A stretch of DNA of 11,273 bases, taken from positions 1-11,273 of the forward strand of contig JBPCIO010000377.1 of assembly GCA_051006215.1 (NCBI GenBank), in the 5' to 3' direction. Shown here piece by piece: positions 6,774 through 11,273 of this stretch (position 1 is the first letter of the stretch; every line of letters begins with the position of its first letter). The position numbers were made by a program, and so were the translations under genes. Source of the DNA: CF-72 sp051006215. Its GTDB lineage: Bacteria; Chloroflexota; UBA6077; CF-72. The notes beneath the pieces are model-generated. The model had not been told where the DNA came from and made no database searches. It was given only the letters and a program-made list of their open reading frames with translations.

Positions 6774-7652
6774 GTGCCCTATCGGAAGTTTGAGCTCATC
6801 GGCGTGCCTTTCGACGGCGGAGCCACGCTTGGCTGGCCGGGTTCTCGCCACGCGCCCGCGCGCATTCGGGCGGCACTGGAGTGGATGACGATGCGCATCC
6901 AGAACGGGGTGGTTTACTCGCTCGACACCGGCCGAGTCCATGAAGTCGGCGACGACCTGCTCGGCGACGCTGGCGACGTGGCGATCGTGCCGAGTGATCT
7001 GATCGCTTCGCTGCAGCGGTGTAGCCAAGCGGTCTCGGCGGCCGTTCTGCGCGCGCGTGTACCGATCGTTCTCGGTGGTGACGACTCGCTGCTGTTTGCA
7101 AGCGTGCGCGGTCTGCATGACGCCGTGGATGGGTCCGTCGGCATCATCCACTTCGATGCCCACCTCGACCTCATGGACGAAAACGAACGCCAGGGCCGCT
7201 TCAGCCACTCGAGCGGCATGCGGCGGGCGCTCGAGCTGCAGCGCGTCTCACCCGCCGATTGCATCCAGGTAGCCTCGCGCAACTTCAATTTCGCCAGCTC
7301 CCTGGAGTTCAAACGCCGTGTTGATTTGCGGCACATCTCCGCGGTCGAGTGTGAGACGCTCGGTTCAACAGCCGTGGTCCAGCAGGCGCTCGAGCGGACG
7401 GCTGGCGCTACCTACCGATTTCTCGCGTTTGACATCGATGCCCTTGACCCAGCGTATGCGCCGGGCGCTGGGGCTCACGAGCCGGGCGGACTCACCGCGC
7501 GCTTCGCACTGGACGCGGTCCGCGCGCTGGCGCCGCACTGCCACGGACTGGCGGTCACTGAAGTTAACCCGCTGACGGATATGCGCGACATCACCTCGAC
7601 CCTGGCGGCCTACCTGGTGTTCTCGTTTGCGGTCTTCGGCGCCGACGCGTGA
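6774..7652 (+). CDS. Ureohydrolase (arginase/agmatinase/formimidoylglutamase family) with GGDDS variant
   Basis: This 292-aa enzyme belongs to the binuclear-manganese ureohydrolase family, which hydrolyses guanidino or formimino compounds to urea or formamide plus an amine. The start is GTG at 6774, giving VPYRKFELIGVPFDGG, the expected family N-terminus; there is no Shine-Dalgarno. Metal motifs: DAHLD 128-132 (Asp128, His130, Asp132), DIDALDP 220-226 (Asp220, Asp222), and Glu263 in TEVNPLTD near the end. FSHSSGMRRALE at 143-154 matches the substrate-loop region of agmatinase-like members. The first motif reads GGDDS (101-105) where most relatives have GGDHS, so a metal-ligand His is replaced by Asp104. 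All other ligands are present, so an active enzyme is likely. Arginine, agmatine and other guanidino acids are all possible substrates. The NTF2-fold gene follows 51 nt later and may be co-transcribed; the amino-acid oxidase downstream fits nitrogen catabolism. Confidence 0.92.
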   Translation: MPYRKFELIGVPFDGGATLGWPGSRHAPARIRAALEWMTMRIQNGVVYSLDTGRVHEVGDDLLGDAGDVAIVPSDLIASLQRCSQAVSAAVLRARVPIVLGGDDSLLFASVRGLHDAVDGSVGIIHFDAHLDLMDENERQGRFSHSSGMRRALELQRVSPADCIQVASRNFNFASSLEFKRRVDLRHISAVECETLGSTAVVQQALERTAGATYRFLAFDIDALDPAYAPGAGAHEPGGLTARFALDAVRALAPHCHGLAVTEVNPLTDMRDITSTLAAYLVFSFAVFGADA

Positions 7653-7703
7653 TTGCCGGCTGATTCGGACGTTCGCGCCGTCTGCTGGTAGGCTTGGCCG
7701 GGC

Positions 7704-8129
7704 ATGGCCTCATCGCAGGGGGTGGAAAGCGCCCGCGCGTGGCTGCTCGAAATGCAGGCCAGCGTGCGGTCGGTTGACTACGCGCGGGCTCGGCCGCTCT
7801 TCGCGGAGGACGTCGTCTCGTTCGGCACGTTCGCCGCGATCGTTTCGGGACGGGAGCACCTCGAGCACGAGCAGTGGCGGAATATCTGGCCGACGATCCG
7901 CGACTTCACGTTCAGGCTCGAGCAGCTGCACTGCCTCGGCGCCGACGACGGGCTGTGTGTCGTCGTGCCCTGGGACTCCGTCGGGCAGCGTGAGGATGGG
8001 CAGGCGTTCGATCGCCCGGGTCGCGCAACGCTGCTGCTGTCCGTGCGCGGCGAGCGCCTGGTCGCGACGCACTCACATTTCTCGGTAGCTCCCGCTCGAG
8101 GTGACTCGCCCAGCCATACGCCGCACTAG
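7704..8129 (+). CDS. NTF2/SnoaL-fold protein, function unknown
   Basis: This 141-aa protein has the look of the SnoaL/ketosteroid-isomerase-like NTF2 fold. There is an N-terminal helix (SARAWLLEMQASVRSVDYAR), then LFAEDVVSFGTFAAIVSGRE, the helix segment HEQWRNIWPTIRDFTFRL, and C-terminal strands ending ATLLLSVRGERLVATHSHFS. These folds serve as isomerases, cyclases, hydrolases or plain binding proteins, and the sequence does not choose among them. The start is ATG at 7704; only a weak GG-rich stretch precedes it. The gene lies 51 nt after the ureohydrolase on the same strand, suggesting one transcript. It is convergent with the FAD oxidoreductase. Confidence 0.8.
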   Translation: MASSQGVESARAWLLEMQASVRSVDYARARPLFAEDVVSFGTFAAIVSGREHLEHEQWRNIWPTIRDFTFRLEQLHCLGADDGLCVVVPWDSVGQREDGQAFDRPGRATLLLSVRGERLVATHSHFSVAPARGDSPSHTPH

Positions 8130-8155
8130 ACCACGGCGGTCACAAAGCATGCCTC

Positions 8156-8181
8156 GGCGCCGGCATTCTTTTACCGGCGCC
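8156..8181. terminator. Strong GC hairpin between convergent genes, candidate bidirectional terminator
   Basis: A perfect 8-bp inverted repeat, GGCGCCGG (8156-8163) and CCGGCGCC (8174-8181), encloses a 10-nt loop CATTCTTTTA. It begins 27 nt after the NTF2-fold stop and lies about 120 nt past the oxidoreductase stop on the other strand. There is no T-run on either side, so the termination role comes from position and stem strength. The remaining 172-nt gap (8130-8301) holds no gene I can support. Confidence 0.45.
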
Positions 8182-8301
8182 TCGGTCCCACGTCCAGCGC
8201 TAGCGCCCGGCACTGCCGAATCCTGGTTGACGCTCACAACAACGACCGCCGCCAAGCTGACGACCTGGTGCTCCTGTCGAACCTTGAGGAACCGACGGGG
8301 C

Positions 8302-9411
8302 TTACAGGAGCCGTCCGGGCCTGAATGGTTCGAGTTGTTTGTCGCGCGTGCCGTGTACGATCTCGGCGGCCACGGCTCGGGCGAGAAAAGGTGAGAGCGT
8401 CACCCCACTGTGGGTGACGACCAAGTAATAGCCGTCGACACCCGGCATCGCCCCAACCGCCGACAGGCCGTCAGCTGGAATGGCGCGTATGCCAATGCGC
8501 ACCGCCTCGGCGGTGACCTGTCCCAGGCCTGGCAGAACGGCCGCGGCGCGCCTGAGCATCTGCTGGACGATTGGCGCCCCGACGTCAGGCTCAGCGTCTG
8601 GCGCGAGTGCGTCGTCGACGTCGTCCGCGTGCAGCATCAACCGCCCCGCGCCATCCGCGCGCATGTTGATCGACGGCGCGTGCACAACGCGCTGAAGCTG
8701 GCTCGCGACCGGAGGCGTGAACACGAGCAATCCGAGCGTTGGTGCGAGCGGCAATCGGAGCCGTGGCATATCGACGACGGCCAGCGTGTCCGCCCAGCGC
8801 CCAGCGCAGTTGACCACCCAATCACTCTCCACGGTCTGGCCGCCTCGCAGCGCGACCCCGCGGGCTCGGCCGCTGTCGACCAGCACATGCTCGACGTGCG
8901 CCAGCGTCCGCACGACCGTCCCGTTCGCAAGAGCCGCGCGCAGCATGGCGTGGGCATACACGATCGGATCGAGCCACCCCTCGAGCGGATAGAACGCGAT
9001 CGGCGCGTCGCCGACAGCCTTCACATCGAGGTTCGGCTCGAGCTCGTGCAACCGATCCGGCGTTACCCATTCGACCGGGTAGCCCCACGCGCGCAGCCGC
9101 TCCACTCGCTCAGCCAGCTCAGCCCGGGCTGGGTCGGTCGCGCGCCAGTCGAGATTGCCGCCGCCGTGCCACCACGGCGTGGACCCGAATTCGACGCCCA
9201 GAGCTGCGTGCGCCTGCATACCGGACACGTTCAGCTCGTGGTAGGCCCGCGGCGTCTTCGCGTTGGAGTTGATCCAAGCGAAGCTCCGGCCCGATGTACC
9301 TGCGCCGACGCGATCGGCGCCTTCGAGCACGGTGACCTGCGCGCCGGCCACGGCCAGCCGAAAGGCCACCGCCGCGCCGATCACGCCGGCACCGACGACA
9401 ACGACGCGCAT
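8302..9411 (-). CDS. DadA-type FAD-dependent amino-acid/amine oxidoreductase
   Basis: This 369-aa flavoprotein of the DAO superfamily (D-amino-acid dehydrogenase, glycine or sarcosine oxidase relatives) oxidises an amine or amino acid to the imine. The N-terminal Rossmann motif MRVVVVGAGVIG has Gly7, Gly9 and Gly12, and Glu30 at the end of strand 2 binds the FAD ribose. TSGRSFAWINSN (39-50) is the typical flavin-contacting segment. VVNCAGRWAD sits mid-protein, and GYYLVVTHSGVTLSPFLA near the C-terminus closes the FAD site. ATG at 9411 puts the FAD motif right at the N-terminus, with GGTGGTG 7 nt upstream. ATG at 9429 and a longer upstream reading are possible but add unconserved residues. It stands alone on the minus strand. 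The true substrate is not determinable; proximity to the ureohydrolase suggests an amino acid or amine. Confidence 0.92.
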   Translation of the reverse strand: MRVVVVGAGVIGAAVAFRLAVAGAQVTVLEGADRVGAGTSGRSFAWINSNAKTPRAYHELNVSGMQAHAALGVEFGSTPWWHGGGNLDWRATDPARAELAERVERLRAWGYPVEWVTPDRLHELEPNLDVKAVGDAPIAFYPLEGWLDPIVYAHAMLRAALANGTVVRTLAHVEHVLVDSGRARGVALRGGQTVESDWVVNCAGRWADTLAVVDMPRLRLPLAPTLGLLVFTPPVASQLQRVVHAPSINMRADGAGRLMLHADDVDDALAPDAEPDVGAPIVQQMLRRAAAVLPGLGQVTAEAVRIGIRAIPADGLSAVGAMPGVDGYYLVVTHSGVTLSPFLARAVAAEIVHGTRDKQLEPFRPGRLL

Positions 9412-9579
9412 GTGTGTCACCACCAGCATAGCTGGCCGAAGTGAATGCCGACCCCGCGCGGCGCGGCTCGGCGAAGCCACCCAGTCCGCGTGATTCGCAG
9501 GACGTCGACGATTCGTCCGCTCCTCGGCGCAGATGCCGACGCATGTGCGTTGGCTAGGCGGGTCAACCAACGATCACGC

Positions 9580-9608
9580 TTGACATCCACTCGGCATCCA
9601 ATTACCAT
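9580..9608 (+). promoter_or_regulatory. Sigma-70-type promoter of the RHH-esterase pair
   Basis: A perfect -35 TTGACA (9580-9585) is followed after exactly 17 nt by TACCAT (9603-9608), which matches TATAAT at T1, A2, A5 and T6. Transcription would start near 9614-9616, only a few bases before ATG at 9617, and no Shine-Dalgarno is present. The message is therefore likely leaderless or nearly so. It lies within the operator array described separately. Confidence 0.65.
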
Positions 9609-9622
9609 CCATATGGATGGTA
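9584..9622. promoter_or_regulatory. Probable RHH operator: CATCC repeats at 11-bp period ending in a 20-bp perfect palindrome
   Basis: CATCC occurs at 9584-9588, 9595-9599 and 9606-9610, each exactly 11 bp after the last. The third copy is the left arm of the perfect 20-bp palindrome TACCATCCATATGGATGGTA (9603-9622). The array covers the promoter from the end of the -35 to beyond the ATG at 9617. RHH dimers typically bind in tandem along one face of DNA with spacing of about one helical turn, so this layout suits cooperative binding and autorepression by the protein encoded immediately downstream. The link to that protein is inferred from position. Confidence 0.65.
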
Positions 9623-10018
9623 GCGCCAGGTGAGACTGAGAAGATCACCATCAACCTCGGCCCGGTCGATCTCGGGCAGATCGACCTGCTGGTCCAGGAG
9701 GGCTTCTACTCCAACCGCACCGACTTCATCCGCACGGCTATTCGCAACCAACTCGCCGAGCATGCCGAGGCAGTCCGCTCCTCGGTCGCCCGGAAAACCC
9801 TCGCGCTCGGCGTGCAGCACTACACCCGCCAGGATCTCGAGACGATGCGGGCAGCCGGGCACGCGCTCCACATCAACGTGCTGGGCCTGGCGAGCATCGC
9901 CGAGGACGTGTCTCCCGAGTTAGCTCTGGCGACCATCGAGTCCATCTCCGTGCTCGGATCCTTCCGAGCCAGCCCGCCCGTCAGGGCTGCCCTGCGTGGG
10001 CGGATCCTGTCGCCGTAG
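9617..10018 (+). CDS. Ribbon-helix-helix (CopG/ParD-like) DNA-binding regulator
   Basis: This 133-aa protein has an N-terminal RHH domain. The strand TEKITINLG (7-15) is followed by helix A VDLGQIDLLVQEGF (17-30), the turn YSNRTD (31-36), and helix B FIRTAIRNQLAEH (37-49). The strand residues would enter the DNA major groove of a dimer. About 80 further residues follow (YTRQDLETMRAAGHAL, VLGLASIAEDVSPELALATI), longer than a minimal 45-60-aa CopG, so it carries an extra domain of unknown role. ATG at 9617 is the only plausible in-frame start. It sits inside a perfect palindrome and just after a -10 element, with no Shine-Dalgarno. The esterase gene follows after 97 nt with a strong ribosome site. 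From memory, proteins with this N-terminus often sit next to PHB-depolymerase-family esterases in proteobacteria, so the pair is probably a conserved unit. Likely role: autoregulator of the pair. Confidence 0.88.
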   Translation: MVAPGETEKITINLGPVDLGQIDLLVQEGFYSNRTDFIRTAIRNQLAEHAEAVRSSVARKTLALGVQHYTRQDLETMRAAGHALHINVLGLASIAEDVSPELALATIESISVLGSFRASPPVRAALRGRILSP

Positions 10019-10101
10019 CGTTCGCCCGCGCTTCCCGTCGCACCGCGTTTACCACAAACACGGCGCCATGTCCTCGCCAGGTCGACTGAGCCTCATCCCA
10101 C

Positions 10102-10107
10102 AAGGAG
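10102..10107 (+). promoter_or_regulatory. Shine-Dalgarno site of the esterase gene
   Basis: A perfect AAGGAG with 8-nt spacing to ATG at 10116 fixes the esterase start. It contrasts with the RHH gene ahead of it, which has none. Confidence 0.75.
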
Positions 10108-10115
10108 TCCGCTGC

Positions 10116-11273
10116 ATGCGTGAGTCCATACCTACTCGAATGGTCGAGGCAGTGCACTTGACCCGCGCCGGACAGCTCGCCGAGGCGACCGCCCTCATCC
10201 AGCGCGCCATCGGAGGGGCGCCAGCTTCGGCGATGCGTGCGGATGATCTCGCCAGCACGGACACTACCGTCGAGAGCACCTACCGGTTGGTGAGCGTCGA
10301 TCCGGTATCGGGCGCGGCCGGTACGGTGAGCACGAGGTACGACACGCCCGGCGCAGGTCCAAGCGAAGCGGAGGCCCCGCAGGAGCCCCCCCGCCACAAG
10401 CCTGGCATCGGATTGGGCTTTAGCAGCCCCATTTCGGCTGGCGTCCGGCCGGCCGCGGTAAGAGCCGTCGTCCAACGGGTCCTCAACCGGCCCGTGCAGG
10501 GGTCCAACTTTCCGAAGATTTCCCCGTCGGTGGCTGGGTTGGCGCCCGTGCCGGGCATGCCGGCTGCCACCCTTACCGATGCCGAAGCTGGTGAACGTTT
10601 CATCGCTGGCACGTACGTGGATCCAGCCGGAACGCGCGGCTATAAGCTGTACGTGCCGAGCGGGTACGCGGGCCAGGCGGTGGCGCTCGTGGTCATGCTG
10701 CACGGCTGTAGCCAGACCGCCGACGACAGCGCCGCGGGCACGCGGCTGAACCAGCTTGCCGAGCAGGTGGCCTGCCTGGTTGTCTACCCAGAGCAAGCTG
10801 CCTCTGCCAACCCGTCACGTTGCTGGAACTGGTTCCAGGCTGCTCACCAGCGCCGCGGGGACGGCGAGCCGTCGCTGATTGCCGGCCTCACCCGGCAGGT
10901 CATGGCCACCTACCATGTCGACCTGCACCGCGTCTACGTGGCCGGGATGTCGGCGGGTGGGGCGATGGCGGCGATCATGGGGGTGACCTATCCCGACCTG
11001 TATGCCGCGGTCGGCGTGCATTCCGGGCTGGCCAGCGGAGCAGCCCACGATCTCCGTTCCGCTCTCGCAGCGATGCGGCGAGGCAGGCTAACCCGCCCGA
11101 CCGACAAGAGCGATGGTCCACGAATGGATCTCCCGCTGATCGTCTTCCACGGCGACCGGGACGCGACCGTACACCCCCGCAACGGTGAGAACTTGCGCAC
11201 CCAGGCGCTGCGGCTATCCGCCAGTTGGCGCGACCCGCGGTTTTTGTTGACTCAGGGCCAGGTACCTCGTGGG
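10116..11273 (+). CDS. PHB-depolymerase-family esterase (alpha/beta hydrolase), 3' end cut by window edge
   Basis: The frame is open for 386 codons to the right edge. Codons 1-33 (VEAVHLTRAGQLAEATALIQ and neighbours) form a predicted helical segment, and residues 34-160 are Pro/Gly/Ala-rich. The catalytic domain begins at about 161 (RFIAGTYVDPAGTRGYKLYV). Oxyanion region HGCSQ starts at His196, RCWNWF is at 235-240, the nucleophile elbow GMSAGG has Ser279, and FHGDRDATV supplies the likely acid Asp349. The catalytic His should lie beyond the window. No signal peptide is seen, so it is probably cytoplasmic. Relatives hydrolyse poly(3-hydroxybutyrate), feruloyl or acetyl esters; the native substrate here is open. 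ATG at 10116 is fixed by AAGGAG 8 nt upstream. It is second in a likely operon with the RHH regulator. Confidence 0.92.
   Translation, partial: MRESIPTRMVEAVHLTRAGQLAEATALIQRAIGGAPASAMRADDLASTDTTVESTYRLVSVDPVSGAAGTVSTRYDTPGAGPSEAEAPQEPPRHKPGIGLGFSSPISAGVRPAAVRAVVQRVLNRPVQGSNFPKISPSVAGLAPVPGMPAATLTDAEAGERFIAGTYVDPAGTRGYKLYVPSGYAGQAVALVVMLHGCSQTADDSAAGTRLNQLAEQVACLVVYPEQAASANPSRCWNWFQAAHQRRGDGEPSLIAGLTRQVMATYHVDLHRVYVAGMSAGGAMAAIMGVTYPDLYAAVGVHSGLASGAAHDLRSALAAMRRGRLTRPTDKSDGPRMDLPLIVFHGDRDATVHPRNGENLRTQALRLSASWRDPRFLLTQGQVPRG

Noticed and set aside
8197..8206. Palindrome GCGCTAGCGC in the convergent gap.
   Set aside because: Short and of a composition that recurs by chance in GC-rich DNA; no loop or flanking signal.
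8410..9444. Plus-strand open frame of over 300 codons opposite the FAD oxidoreductase.
   Set aside because: Composition is rich in Arg/Gln/His without recognisable motifs, while the minus strand encodes a well-conserved DAO protein.
9981..10796. Long minus-strand open frame opposite the esterase gene.
   Set aside because: It is antisense to a frame with clear hydrolase motifs and a perfect ribosome site, and its translation is Arg/His/Gly-rich with no family pattern. Typical GC-rich antisense shadow.

Overview
The window is GC-rich bacterial DNA, densely packed, with frequent GTG start codons (six of eleven placeable starts). The best guess for the source is a Chloroflexota-type soil or environmental bacterium. 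The main sign is a twin-arginine lipoprotein solute-binding protein with a long Ala/Pro/Thr linker. The placement is an inference from protein style; an actinobacterium or another GC-rich lineage is not excluded. I see no rRNA, tRNA, CRISPR array, insertion sequence or phage gene.

Layout. (1) Positions 3-2029, plus strand: the last two genes of an oligopeptide/oligosaccharide (Opp/Dpp-type) ABC importer, an OppD-like ATPase cut by the left edge and an OppF-like ATPase, joined by a GTGA stop/start overlap. (2) Positions 2091-5237, minus strand: a complete CUT1-type sugar importer cassette (Tat lipoprotein binding protein, MalF-like permease, MalG-like permease) without its own ATPase, convergent with the Opp genes. 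(3) Positions 5412-6649, minus strand: a WYL-domain HTH regulator followed by a small VOC (glyoxalase-fold) protein. (4) Positions 6774-8129, plus strand: a ureohydrolase (arginase/agmatinase family) with a GGDDS variant of the metal motif, then an NTF2/SnoaL-fold protein. (5) Positions 8302-9411, minus strand: a DadA-type FAD amino-acid oxidoreductase, convergent with (4); a strong GC hairpin lies between them. (6) Positions 9617-11273, plus strand: a ribbon-helix-helix (RHH) DNA-binding protein followed by a PHB-depolymerase-family esterase that runs off the right edge.

How they may work together. Regions 1 and 2 are uptake systems for oligomers or sugars. Regions 4 and 5 look like nitrogen/amino-acid catabolism: guanidino or amide hydrolysis, and amine oxidation. 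Region 3 is a self-contained regulator and small-enzyme pair. The most striking non-coding structure is in front of the RHH gene. A perfect 20-bp palindrome overlaps the start codon and the -10 element, and it is preceded by two more CATCC half-sites spaced exactly 11 bp apart inside a TTGACA-N17-TACCAT promoter. It looks like an autoregulatory RHH operator controlling the RHH-esterase pair, probably on a nearly leaderless mRNA.
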